Shown here: in pieces, positions 36,431 to 48,282 of the stretch
How the letters are laid out: every line of letters begins with the position of its first letter
Position numbering within the stretch: the stretch's first letter is position 1
Source of the DNA: Hybos culiciformis
Lineage: Eukaryota > Arthropoda > Insecta > Diptera > Hybotidae
NCBI GenBank assembly: GCA_964007475.1
Contig: OZ023275.1
Coordinates: 2,356,001 to 2,420,000 of the forward strand
Direction of reading: 5' to 3'
DNA: 64,000 nucleotides
Position numbers and translations under genes: made by a program
The notes under the pieces: generated by a model
The model's database searches: none
What the model saw: the letters and a program-made list of their open reading frames with translations, nothing else
Told to the model about the DNA's origin: nothing

Positions 36431-37699
36431 CTGCATTATTATATTATGACTCGAATTCAACATTATGTAATATGTAATTATGTTATGTAATTATGTTATT
36501 ATATGTGTATAATAATAATCTTTTTTAACTAAAATTTTAACTTACACTTATATACACATCAGCACATCACATACAACCATGTTTTATAATACCGATTATT
36601 TCTCGTATGTAATTAAATCAGTCAATTTAGGTTTTAAAAGCATATACCAAAAACAAAAATAAAAATATTATTCGATTAAATTTTAACATTTTATTAATTA
36701 CATAGGTAAATATTGTTTTAATAGTTTTGAAAACGAAAACAACTATGATGGTTCATTGTTGTCATTGTATCAAATCTTTATGCTTTTAATTTTAATATAT
36801 GTTCAACATTTGAAATAGATTACATTAGAAACGTCTCCCAGCCATAACCAAAGTATTATTTAATTATTTCAATATTTTTTATTTTAAATAACAGTAAATT
36901 AATTTATCAAACTAAAAAAACTAAAATGTATGCCCTGAAGATAATGCAATTCATATCCACCCATTTTTCAATTAAAAATATATAATAAAAATAGCTAATA
37001 TGTAAAACATAATTGATTTTTTACCTTTCTAACAAAAAAAAAATTATGTTTTTATATGAGATTACGTAAATTCACTAATTAATCTTATTTTATTTTATTT
37101 ATATTTTTTAGTCGAATGGAAAAATTTGATTATATATTGGCGAATATACATATACAACATATACCTAATCTATGAATATAACAAATTCATGGCATTTTAT
37201 TCTAACACCATGTGAATTATCGTGATTAATCTTTCACATTAACTTCATTAATCATTTTCGTAAGGGAAAATTAATGATATAGAACAAATCAGGATGACAA
37301 CCAAAGTAAATTATAATTGAATATTTTGCAATTATACGTCTAATAATATAACATTTTAACATGTATTATTATTATTATTATCAGTATTATAAAATTATAA
37401 TTAAAAAAAAAAAATTATATATTCAAGGTTAAAACAAGTACAATAATGTATAATAATTATGTTTTTGATTTATCCTGTACAAAATATTATAACAAAAATA
37501 TACATATATTTTTTCATTATTATGTATAAATTACAAATTATACGAAATAAATCGTGATAAAAAAAAAGTCCTACAAAAGAATTTAAAAAATTCGTAAATT
37601 TAGTTATGAATGAAATTAAATAGGTTGCGAACAAAAAACTTTAATAACTTTGTAAATGTAAATTATATAAAATTAAAAATACACAGCTACTCGTAATTG
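36431..37699. other. intergenic between two inverted repeat copies
   Basis: AT-rich DNA between the dispersed repeat copies. It could be the loop of a large inverted structure of about 1.3 kb. No gene. Confidence 0.5.
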
Positions 37700-38000
37700 A
37701 TGTATCTGATGGGCTTTGATTTATTTCAAATTTTGAGACATTCAGTCTATTTTTAAATTTTTTAGACCAATTTTCCTCAAAAATTTAAAAACGGACTATA
37801 TGTTTATATTAAATGTCCGCCCGTCCGTTCGACCGCCCCTCCGCCAATAAATTGTTGATAACTTAGAACCAGCCAAGCTATTTTCCTTTTTTAAACTCCA
37901 AAACATGCTCAATCTCATTCGCTTACACACCGGTACGATTGTATCATTTCCATTTTCGGAATTAGAGGCTGTGAACCGGCAAAGGGTCTTAATTATTTTG
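37700..38000 (-). repeat. dispersed repeat, copy 2 (inverted)
   Basis: On the minus strand: TTAAGACCCTTTGCCGGTTC, GCCTCTAATTCCGAAAATGG, then GGCGGAGGGGCGGTCGAACG and GGACGGGCGGACATT. These correspond to the blocks at 36241-36430. Identity is patchy, so these are two old insertions of one family rather than one recent inverted duplication. Confidence 0.6.
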
Positions 38001-39145
38001 ATATAAAATCTTTATAAAGTTTAAATTTTATAAAAAAAAATTAATACGTAGATTGTTATATTTTTATGTGGTATATGACTATAAATGGTATTGGTATAAT
38101 GATATTGAATGAACTCTAAAAAATATGTTTAGCCCCTGAGATAGTGAGAATAACATTGCATAACGAAATGAAACGCTTAATTAAATTTCCGATTCAATAA
38201 AAATTCTAACTTTGTTTCAATATTCAGTCACTCTTATGTTTTATAGAAATATAATATAAATAAAATTCTGAAAATACGACTGTGCCGGAAAAAAGTTACA
38301 TACCTACATTGTGAGAATGTGCACATGTGGAAAATTAAAATAAAACTTTTTCATTTCCACACTTAAGTTTTGCTATATATATTATAACAAAACCCCCGTA
38401 TAGTATTAAGGGATTTTCTTCTAAAAAAGATTTTTTTTTTTTATTTGATTTACTAAACGAAAATAAATTTTATTAGTCTAGATTTTTTTCTTTTTATAAA
38501 TTTCACATAAATCTTGATTTTCTTTTTATTTTTTATCGCTCGCATAAACCATTTTTTGTTTCCATTCAATCAAATAATATTAATATAAAAAAGAAAAAAA
38601 AATATTTCTCAGGCCATACATTATAGTTTTAATGGTCAAAAGCTTTTATTTCACATAATATGGATAATGCTTTTAATTCTATGATGGGATTGCGTGACTT
38701 CGGTGGACAAAATAATATATGCCATATTAAGATTAGATGTGCATAAAAAATATTCTATAATACATATTTAAATTAAAATTAATGAAGAACTTTACCCAAT
38801 ATTCACATACTTAAATAATTAAATGCTGTATAAGTTGTAGGGATAAAATTTTTGGGATAAAAAGTTGTAGGGATAAAATAATTTTCATGTTATTACAATT
38901 CAAAGAAAGATTTTTATTAAATTTTTAGAAAATAGTACAAACTTTCATAGATCCTATTTCTCATTATTTTTCATATTAACATCCTTTATGCACTGGCAGT
39001 ACAAATACGTCTTAAATCAGTCTTTTGAAAAAGTTGTACAAACTGTCAAAGGCACTTACTTTGTACTTCCTTTTGACAGAAAAAAAAACAAATTCTATTT
39101 CTTTATAAAGTAAAAGTATGACCGTCACGATATAATTAATTTTAG
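38001..39145. other. intergenic
   Basis: A short direct repeat of GTTGTAGGGATAAAAT(A/T) lies at about 38837-38880. ACAAACTGTCAAAGGCACTT and nearby sequence at 39000-39080 are less AT-rich and could be part of the transcript of the possible exon that follows. Confidence 0.45.
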
Positions 39146-39334
39146 GCAGTGAAACAACCAAAAATAACAACCTACAAGCTACAAAGCGACAAAGTACGGA
39201 CTTTTAAGAGTCTTTCTTCCGGATCTTGCGATTTTTTTTATATGTCAACAGACGAAATAGAGCTGAAAGAAAGATGTCTTTTACAAGAGCCGATATTAAG
39301 ACTGCCAGTGCAGAAACGCTATAATATTATATAG
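39146..39334 (+). CDS. possible terminal coding exon
   Basis: After an acceptor-like AATTAATTTTAG (ending 39145) the frame GCA GTG AAA CAA runs 62 codons to a TAG at 39332-39334. The peptide is balanced (KITTYKLQSDKVRTFKSLSS ... STDEIELKERCLLQEPILRL) and there is no ATG at its start, as expected of an internal-to-terminal exon. An AATAAA (within CAAATAAAAATAATT) follows the stop by about 8 bases. I do not recognise the family, and no partner exon was found. It could equally be a fragment of an old processed or transposed gene. Confidence 0.3.
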   Translation, partial: AVKQPKITTYKLQSDKVRTFKSLSSGSCDFFYMSTDEIELKERCLLQEPILRLPVQKRYNII

Positions 39335-40123
39335 TTTTTCAAATAAAAATAATTTTATTTAAATAAAATACTTCTCCCACACACACAATGTTTGTTTTTG
39401 TGTCTAATCTAAAAGTTATATAAACGTCGAACTCTATTCCATTGCTGTTTAATAATGTAACATTCTAAAATATTGGACATATGGTTCAAAATTAAATTTC
39501 CAACAATAACTTAAAATTGTAATTTATAAAAAAAAAATGTTATTTGTTTTTTTTCTTCAAAAATTGTTAAAATTCTTCTACAATTACAATTACAAAAACA
39601 AAACTTTTAACAACCACACTGAAAAAAAAAATAATTGCCGCCACTATTATTTCTGTATTATGACTTGCTACGTACTCGCATATATACGACAAATAGAAGT
39701 AAGCTTCACCAAAATTAGCTATAGCCTGACAACGAAAAATAATTCGAACTTTTAATTTTTATTATAACTGTAAACATTTTTTGTAATTTATTCTTCGCTA
39801 GAAAAGAATAATAACTATAATGTAGTGCAAGAACTTTTGCTACAATTTATTTTTTATATTATTTTTGAAAGAATTTATATATAAATTTAATAATAATAAC
39901 AATTACAATTTGCTATGTAGTTTTATTTTTCAGTGTTCTTTTTATATAAGAAAAAAATTTTAACTTGAAAGTTTTCACATAACGTATAGATTTAAAAAAA
40001 AAAGTTTACTATTTTGAAATAAGAAAACATATAAAAACAAAACAAAGAAATATTATTATTTATTTGAACTTTATTCTATACAAACTTTTAAATTTTATTC
40101 TTAAAAATGTAATTAAATGCTAA
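39335..40123. other. intergenic
   Basis: AT-rich. A lone CACTGAAAAAAAAAATAATT near 39616 resembles the end of the next element but has no partner. Confidence 0.5.
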
Positions 40124-40581
40124 ATCTTTGTACACTGAAAAAAAAAAGTTCCTTGGAAAATTGGCTTTAAGAACCAGCCATACCGTTATAATTAAAACTG
40201 CAATATTTTCTGATAGTATGTGCCCAAAATCTTACATTTATTAAATACATAATAACCCGTTCAAAAATAAAATGAATTGTAGCTACTCGAAAATTATAAT
40301 ATTTATGGTTTTTTGAAGCGAAAAATAAATAACAAAAAATATTTTACACAATTAGAGTTTCCTGAAATTTTTGTGACAAATTTTCCTGTAATCATATGAA
40401 CAGATGTATTAAAAAGTTAAAATATCTGCTATTTTTTTTTTGCTGCGGACAAATAGCAAATTTTCATAACGTCATTCACTAGTTTGATTTGAACTGTAAA
40501 TGTAGGTACATAGAAAAAAAATACTTATATAGAAAATATAGCTGCCGCAGCTATCTGTTTTTTTTTCCAGTGTACAAAGAT
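40124..40581. mobile_element. TIR element with ATCTTTGTACACTG ends, about 458 bp
   Basis: The left ATCTTTGTACACTGAAAAAA and the right TTTTTTCCAGTGTACAAAGA are inverted repeats over roughly 25 bp with one extra base. The ends lie close to TA dinucleotides, compatible with a Tc1/mariner-type MITE, but the target site is ambiguous. The interior (for example GCTGCCGCAGCTATCTG near 40540) encodes nothing recognisable. Confidence 0.5.
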
Positions 40582-40739
40582 AAAAATTTTAATTCTTCAC
40601 TTGTCATTTACTGGTTGAGAAATATATATATATTTTTTAAATCTAGATTAAACTAACAGCAGAAATTTAATATTTTTTATTAAATGTAATTAAAGCTAAT
40701 TTTTTTGGAATTTATTATTTGGAAAGAATAATGTAAAAT

Positions 40740-41055
40740 CAAAAAGCATGTATATAAAGAGGAATCAGTCCCATACAAAAAAAAGAATTAAAATAGTGAA
40801 ACAAAAAATCCATATCACAACCCCATGAGCTTTTTTTTTGTATTTTTTGAGAATTACACTCTCACGAAAGCTTTTAAAACTTTCAAAATAACAACAGTTC
40901 TATGCAATTTTGAAAGTTTTAAAAGCTTTTGTGAGAGTGGAATTCTCAAAAAATACAAAAAAAAGCTCATGGGGTTGTGATATGGATTTTTTGTTTCACT
41001 ATTTTAATTCTTTTTTTTGTATGGGACTGATTCCTCTTTATATACATGCTTTTTG
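40740..41055. mobile_element. near-perfect palindromic MITE, 316 bp, with TSD
   Basis: Two arms of about 150 bp are reverse complements with only one base-length difference in a T run and two or three substitutions. The left arm begins CAAAAAGCATGTATATAAAG and the right ends CTTTATATACATGCTTTTTG. The centre is AACAACAGTTCTATGC (about 40890-40906). GTAAAAT flanks both sides (40733-40739 and 41056-41062), extendable to GTAAAATC if the element starts at the following A. The arms contain CACAACCCCATGAGC and ACTCTCACGAAAGC. No ORF. The very high arm identity means recent origin or ongoing arm conversion. A transcript would form a long double-stranded RNA. Confidence 0.85.
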
Positions 41056-41062
41056 GTAAAAT

Positions 41063-41454
41063 CTGCAAATCGCACCAAAATGATTTTTATTTTAATTAAG
41101 TTTGTTTATAAGCAAGAATTAACCTTCATAAAAATAAAATAATCTATTTATTTAAATAAATTTCGAACCCATAACTAAATTCTGTCGATAAAGATAACAT
41201 GTAGTAGGTATACTATACATATGTATACCATGGTTCTTGTGTTCAAGAAGTCGAGAACTATGATAATAAATTTGGATTCGTAATTGGTTGGAATTAGCAA
41301 TACTTAAGCCTTAAAAAAATCAAAGAAAAGCTAAATATATTAAAAAAATTAATTTAGTTCGCATTTTTAGTTGTCTTTATCCTCGTTTATTTCAATACCT
41401 ACTGTATAATATTTATATAAAATTATTATAATATTCAGGTCTAGATAGTCGAGG
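41063..41454. other. intergenic
   Basis: AT-rich spacer between the palindromic MITE and the next hAT MITE, with nothing recognised. Confidence 0.6.
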
Positions 41455-42087
41455 GTTACGAGCAGTGACGTAGCTAGAAATTTTAGGCCCTTATGTCACA
41501 ATGATGGAAGGGCCCCTGTGAAAAAATGTAAAAAGTATTAAAGAAATACAAAAAAAATTTTATATTTTTTATAATACTTTATATTATAAAGTAGTAGTAA
41601 TAATAATAATAATGAGAATATTAACATCTAAATTAAAATTTCTTTTTTCTAGCTTTTGCACTTGCAAAATCGTTAATAAGATCAGATGATGCTCAGATGA
41701 TTCACCCAATTCATTCAATACATATTTCACTACTTGCGAATAGGAATTACACTTGATACAAAAAACTCAATACAATTCTAATGCATTGAAAAAATATTAT
41801 GAATCATATATCACTCGTTTCTTTTTTTAGTTGCACTATTCATATACGTATTGAATAAATCAAGTGTATTCACAAGTGATTTGTAATATAAGTGTACTCA
41901 TGCATTTCTCTGATGTGAGTTATAAAAAAATAAAAGGTTCACTGCTGGATAATTAGTTTTTCATTCAACTTAAAGCTTGGTCTGAATCGATTTAAAAAAA
42001 AATGTATTACAAGGGGGCCCCTAAACTTAGAGGGCCCCTATGCCTTGCTTATTCTTGCTATACGGTAGCTACGCCACTGGTTACGAG
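41455..42087. mobile_element. hAT MITE, 617 bp, with exact 8-bp TSD
   Basis: The element proper is 41463-42079. It starts CAGTGACGTAGCTAGAAAT and ends GGTAGCTACGCCACTG (reverse complement CAGTGGCGTAGCTACC). The duplication GTTACGAG lies at 41455-41462 and 42080-42087. Subterminal GGCCC-rich segments (TTAGGCCC, GGAAGGGCCCCTGTG, GAGGGCCCCTATGCC) mark both ends. It has no transposase. The terminal motif CAGTGRCGTAGC is shared with the element at 22387-23766, so both may be moved by the same or related hAT transposases. Confidence 0.85.
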
Positions 42088-45000
42088 CCCTCACTGTCAA
42101 ATTTAAAAAGAAAATCGTTTTCTATTTTTCTAGTTTTTCTTTGTTCTAGTTTACAGAAAATAAAAGGCCCCAAAATTGCGACAAAAATTGTACAAAAAAC
42201 ACCGCTAGTGGAATTATACTAAACTATATTTGAATTTTATTTCTGTGCAGAAACTGCTATTTATTAAAAAAATATTCAAAAATTTTTAAAATTAAATGAA
42301 ATTAATTAAAAATTGTTTAGAAATTTAAAGAAATTCTAAATTCCACGTGACCAGCCCTGAAGAGTGATATTTTAGCTTTATTTCTGCGTTTTTATTATTA
42401 TCTATTTTCCTTACTGCATAATCTCAACAAATACGTTCAAATTTTTCAAGGGCCAATTTAAACCAAAAAACGAAATATTAAAAATTATCCGGGTCAGTCG
42501 AGATTGTATTAACAACCCTACAATCAAAGCAAAACCAAGACAAATTTTTCACAATGAGGGCTCAATTTTACAATTTTTTTTTGTTAACTATACATTATTA
42601 TGTCCACTTATATTAACTCAAAGTTAGAAAAACATTTTAGAAACCAATAATAATTTGATTGTTCAAAAGTTTTTCTTTATAATAGTTTCTATCATCTTTA
42701 ATAATTAAAAAAAAAAATATTTTTTGTGGTATAATTATTTCACAATAATTTAAGTTAAGAATTAAATTAAAATTTTGCTTCAGTTTTAAAAGTTTTGAAA
42801 TTTAGTAAGTTTTTTTTTGTGATACAAATTTCATTATAACTTTTTGGTATTGGAATTCTCTTATAAACATTTTTATATACATCATTCTGTTTCTGTTAAT
42901 ATCATTTTAGAAGTCAAAATAAACTTTTTACTTTGACACATCATCATGACTATTAAAAAAAATTTATAATTTTTTTTTTAACTAAATTAAGAAAGAAATA
43001 AAAATTTATTGATTCGACAAATTGTTTGTCTTATATAATATTATTATATTATATTCGCACATTGTAGATGTTAAAAAGAGTTTTAAGTCAGAACTAGTTT
43101 CATTAACAAACAGAGTTCGAAATTAATTTTAGCTAATACTACTCAAATTTTGGCCTCCTGAAATTAAATATTACGGAAGACAAAAACGGGACCAAGATGA
43201 AGAAAACCACTGGAAGAGATTTATCAAACAATTTCTAGGCTTTTTAATGCACATCGCTACAAAAATATAGAACCTCAACTTAAAATATTTCGTGGTATGA
43301 AAGGATGGTGATGAAAATAATTGACTTAAGAAAATTGACAGTTTATTATAATACTTATAAAGAGAAAATATAGAGCTAGCCAAAATTGTCAATATTATAT
43401 ATTGTGACAAAATTCATTAAATTAGAATGTGTTTAAGTGAACACGATTTTTGTTAACACGAAATATTTTATTTATAATTTTGTTTACAAAATAATTGATT
43501 TTTTTTTTTTATAAAATAAATTATATTTTACAACACAATAGATGTTATCGTTAAATTCAATTTTGCTGAAAAAGAGTTCAGATTTGATAGAAATTCAAAT
43601 TTAATTTCCGTTTAAATTTCCCTTAACACTTTGTTTCTATCAGATTTTTTAACAATCAAAAATAAATAATAAAATTGAATTGATTTTTCGATTTTCAAAA
43701 TAATATCCTTTTTTTTTTACAAATTAAATACTGTTCATCTATCTATATTAAATAATAATATTAAAATAGAACAATTTCAAAATGATTTTCACACAACCAA
43801 AATTAATTTTTTTTTATTTTGATATTTTGTTTGACAAATATTTACAGAAAAAAAAAATATAAATAAATTTTCCAGGACAGATTTGCTATCTTTATGTCAA
43901 AAATTATTTATATAAGAATATTATGCTGATTTTGGAGGGAATTATTTGAATGATATGTAAAATTAAATTGTTTTAAAATTTAATGTTTTTGCAGCTTAAA
44001 TTAAACAGAAAAAAAAAACATAGTGAATATTATTGTTAACAAATTATATGAAAATATGCGAAATCGAAAGACTGAGAAAATCCAAAACTATAAAAAATAA
44101 TAATGTATTTCCACCGGACTACATCTTATATTTATTTAACACTTTACGTACATTAATATGTATGTACACGACTCATATGAAATGCCATTAAGCTTCGAAT
44201 GTTTTATAAAGCCCACAACAATTGAATTAAATAAATTTCTAAACCCCAAATTATTTTAAATTTGAGGAATTTAAATATAAATTCGTATAATTATCCTTTA
44301 CTACTGTATGATATATATATATATATGTTTTATGTATCCACATAAAATTAAATAAATAATTAATTTAATTTCTTGACCATGAAAATAACCCTTTCATATC
44401 ATTTTAATTAAATATTATTTCCGTTAACAATTTTCCTTAAATTTTACAATTATGTATATCTGGATATTATAACAACCCACATAGAGGATTAAAGTATATA
44501 TTATATTGTTATCATATTGTTTGGAAAATGAAAGTAATAAATTGAAAATTTTTTGAGTTAAATCTCTGCTCTGCAATATATCAATATCTATAATATGAAA
44601 TTAATGTAATTATTTTTTTTTTATTTTACTTCAATCAAGATTAAAGCACATTATTGTGCCTATATTTTTAAAGTTTGTGCTTAAATTAATAAAATTAATT
44701 GAACAGTGTTTTTAACGATTGGAAATTCAATATATACTTTAGAAATTAAATCAACAGAATCCAATCCATTTAGTTTCTAAAAATACTTTAAATTCTAGTT
44801 CTTGTGAAAATTTCGTGATAACAGTGCAATAATTCAATTCATTTACTCTCACATCTAATTATAATTATAAGTAGCTACCCCTTAAAATTTAAAAAATAAA
44901 GTTATGTGATACAAAAGTTTTTCAACCAAGTAAAAAATTAAATTATATTTATAATATTCAAATAAACATGATTAAAAGATTTGAAAAGAATTAAAATTTG

Positions 45001-45345
45001 AACCAATAAAATTGTATCTTGAACAATATGTATAATATAAAATCAAAGTAAAGGATTATTATATTTTTATTTTTATATGTAGACACATTAGAATAGTTGT
45101 ACAATAAAGATAACATAATGTATATTATATGTTATATTATATATTGATAACAAAAATAAAATTAAAAATAAAATTGGAAACAAATAAAAGGGGTTAATTT
45201 TGAATTATTTTAATTTTTAATATCATATTTAAATAAAAATTCTACCACAAACTTTTTTGATAAAGGACAAAATATAACATAAATATTTAAATTTTATTTT
45301 AGATAAATTCAAATTCAGAATATTTACATTATTTATATATATGAT
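42088..45345. other. intergenic, one possible exon-like frame inside
   Basis: AT-rich, with a TATATATATATATG microsatellite at about 44310-44330. Apart from the weak frame at 43133-43270, no gene or repeat boundary was recognised. Confidence 0.5.
43133..43270 (+). CDS. weak exon-like frame
   Basis: Following ATTAATTTTAG (an acceptor-like site ending at 43132), 45 codons run to TAG at 43268-43270. They give a balanced, basic peptide with PPEIKYYGRQKRDQDEENHW then KRFIKQFLGFL. It stands out from the AT-driven translations around it, but it has no start codon, donor or recognised family. The opposite strand is open too, so the case for coding is weak. Confidence 0.18.
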   Translation, partial: LILLKFWPPEIKYYGRQKRDQDEENHWKRFIKQFLGFLMHIATKI

Positions 45346-45856
45346 AATAGTAGATTATTGTATATGTAAACTAAATTTGTTATTAATTAAGAGTTCTGTA
45401 TACACAAAAATACATTGACACGAGTCAATACTTATATCACGAGACCGAAGGTCGAGTGATATAAATTGGCAAGTGTCAATGTATTTTTGTGTAAATACAG
45501 AACGAGTTGTATAACAAATTTTGTTTACATATCCAATATACTGTTTTAATGCGTAGGGGAGAGGTAGTTGCAAAGATAGAATATTTTTTCTTCTCATTTT
45601 TTCTCATTTTTTTTTTTTTTTTGTATTTGGCTGTATTGAAATATTGTGAGAGATATTATGTTTGTTAGATATTACGTAATATTCAATAAGAAACATCTAA
45701 ATGATATCATTATTTACGCTGATGCATCTAAATTTTTTCATTATTTACGCAGATGCATCTAAATGATTGCATGTGTATTGACGCATATAATACTCCATTT
45801 ATTGATCTAAATTCTGTAGCACTAAACACAACATAACGATCCCCAACGCATTAAAA
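45346..45856 (-). mobile_element. Helentron-like element, copy 2 (inverted)
   Basis: Reading the minus strand: ATTTTAATGCGTTGGGGATC (5' motif), 31-bp unit repeats (TTTAGATGCATCTGCGTAAA and TTTAGATGCATCAGCGTAAA), CTCACAATATTTCAATACAG, the inverted subterminal CCTCTCCCCTACGCATTAAA, then the palindrome and AATCTACTATT. It matches copy 1 (26141-26957) at well over 80 % except for the 62-bp array, which is absent. Copies 1 and 2 lie about 19 kb apart in opposite orientation. Confidence 0.65.
45361..45545. repeat. long palindrome of Helentron-like copy 2
   Basis: ATACACAAAAATACATTGAC pairs with GTCAATGTATTTTTGTGTAA across a centre ATATCACGAGACCGAAGGTC. The outer TGTAAACTAAATTTGTTA mirrors TAACAAATTTTGTTTACA. 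It is homologous to the palindrome at 26773-26940. Compensating changes are visible: copy 1 has GTGTCTATGTG where this copy has GTGTCAATGTA, each matched in its own opposite arm. Confidence 0.8.
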
Positions 45857-46722
45857 TATAGTTTTTCTTCAGTTTACAATATTGTTATTGTTATACATAC
45901 ATATACATACATATGTGCGTATACAAATTTATAACAATTATCATAGACGAAACTTTAAAATTCCTTTTTTATTTAACTTGTATAATTAAAGACCATAAAC
46001 AGGGACTCAATGCAAAAGTTGAAATGAGAGATTCTTCTTCAAAGTCGATAATTATGATTACTCTGGACTTTTTAATATGATTAATGTTGTAGTCACACTA
46101 TAATAGTTTTTCAAGGATATCAGAAACATGTGTTTCTATTTTGATATATTGAATTGTTTATTTTCAATGCTTTTCGTTAAATTAAACTTAAATTGTTAAA
46201 ATATTTAATTTTTAAACTTTAAAAATTTTAAATTTAATAACCATCAATATTTTTGTTCATTATTAATAATATAATTAAGGGCATGCCTTTAAAATTATTA
46301 TTAAAACTTGTTTTTTCCTTCTGGTATTTTTTTTTTTTTCCTTCAATCTTCCTAATTTTCAGGATATTCAACAGAATAAAAACATGAGAGTTCATACTAT
46401 TTCTAAATATATATAATTATGTATTTCTTTCAAATTTGTCCTTTTTTTATCTTTTGAGATCTAAAAGCTTTTATTTATAAAAAAAAAAGAAGAAAAATTC
46501 TAAAAGTAGACTTTATCAGAAAAAATTTATTTTTCATCAAAATTACCTTGAAATAAAATAGGGAAAATTTTTTACTAAAATCTTGAAAAAAAAAACTTTT
46601 TATCGATTTATTGCTATCCCAAAATTCAACTCAATGGTTTTTTTATATTTATTTATTTTTATTTTTTTTTTCTTAAAGTTAAAGAATTTCATTGACCTAT
46701 ATGAAATAATTTGAACCTGGTT
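45857..46722. other. intergenic before assembly gap
   Basis: AT-rich with a TACATACATATACATACATATG microsatellite-like stretch at about 45895-45915. Nothing else recognised. Confidence 0.55.
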
Positions 46723-46922
46723 NNNNNNNNNNNNNNNNNNNNNNNNNNNNNNNNNNNNNNNNNNNNNNNNNNNNNNNNNNNNNNNNNNNNNNNNNNNNNN
46801 NNNNNNNNNNNNNNNNNNNNNNNNNNNNNNNNNNNNNNNNNNNNNNNNNNNNNNNNNNNNNNNNNNNNNNNNNNNNNNNNNNNNNNNNNNNNNNNNNNNN
46901 NNNNNNNNNNNNNNNNNNNNNN
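46723..46922. other. assembly gap (200 N)
   Basis: Exactly 200 consecutive N. The round length suggests a placeholder whose true size is unknown. Frames that appear to cross it are artefacts. Confidence 0.98.
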
Positions 46923-48282
46923 AAAGAACTAAAACAACTTGGAAACGTGAAATATCGTAGTAAGTACTAAACAAAACAAGTAGTAACTACTGATTAGTAA
47001 ACTTTAATATAATAATTTCAACTTATGTTACAAAACTCAAAACATAATAAATATTTCAATAAGATTTTGAAAACATACTGAACAAGAATGAAATCATAAT
47101 ACTGTGCAGTTAGTTCTCGCGTACGTAATGTTGTTTGGAGGCCCCCTAAATTGAGAGCTCCATTTTAAAAGACCCTCCTTCTGACCTCCATTTCCTAGGC
47201 CTGCCTGTACATTGATTTCTTAAAAATAGTATACTCTGATATAATGATAAAATAAAGAATTTTTTTTCTAATCAACTAAATGAGTTTCAAGCAAAAAAAA
47301 ATCAATAATATTAAAAGATGAAAGCTCCCTTTGATAAAATTCTAAAATTAGAAAATTTTTGGATAATTTACCAAAAAAAAAAAAAAATTATATATATAAT
47401 TACATAACTTTTACAGAATATCAGCAAAAACAAAATTTCTAGCCTCATTTTAAAAAATAAAGAAAAATTATTAGAAGATCCCAAATATAAATTTTACTAT
47501 TCAATCATTTTGATTTTCCTTTAAAAAATATTTGAAAGTTCTTCTCATCCAGTTCAACAACATTAAAGTTAAAGTTTTAATATAAAAAACATTTTGGATA
47601 AAGTTTATAATATTGTTCCATTGAGAGACTAAGGATATTTAGGTTAGGAAAACTTGAAAAATATCCTCGGAAGTATGTTAAGTAAAAAAACTTTATTATA
47701 ATTTTTATATAAAAATCGATAAATCATTCGAATGCAGGATTTAAATTTTTTCCCATCAATATTGGATTTATAATAAAAATAACAAAATATTTCAGGGCAC
47801 AACATATTAACATTATTGATTGCTTATTATAAAAAAATATATACATACAATGAACTTATCAATGTCAAGCGCATATTGAATTTTTTGTTTCTAAGAAATT
47901 TCATTCCATTGTCAATAATAATTTGCACTGATTTGTTAACAAACGTTTTAATGTACATATACGTAAAGTGCACATAAATGTTTTAATACGTAGGTATATA
48001 TATATTCAAAAAACTCTTAATATTTTTCTATAATATTTATATTTACAATTTTATTTTTTTAATATATTTCTTTTATTATATTTACAAATTTTATTCATAA
48101 AAAAAATAGATTTATTTCCATATTTATAAAATATTTGTATTTATTTTAAAAGTTTATTTTTTTGTTAATATTTTGATTGAAATAATTTATGCGTAACTTG
48201 GATAGAACTTATATTGTTTTTTAGGACTCGAACTCGATATTCAGTTACAAATTTTTTAAATATTATGTATAGGTGCATTTAA
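46923..48282. other. intergenic with a possible hAT end near 47110-47205
   Basis: TTGTTTGGAGGCCCCCTAAATTG and CTCCATTTCCTAGGCCTGCC (about 47128-47205) form a GC-richer patch. On the minus strand it reads CAGGCCTAGGAAATGG, similar in style to hAT termini, but no partner end or TSD was found. The rest is AT-rich without content I can name. Confidence 0.4.

Noticed and set aside
46600..46974. Open frames crossing the N run
   Set aside because: They exist only because N codons are not read as stops. The flanking residues are AT-driven.
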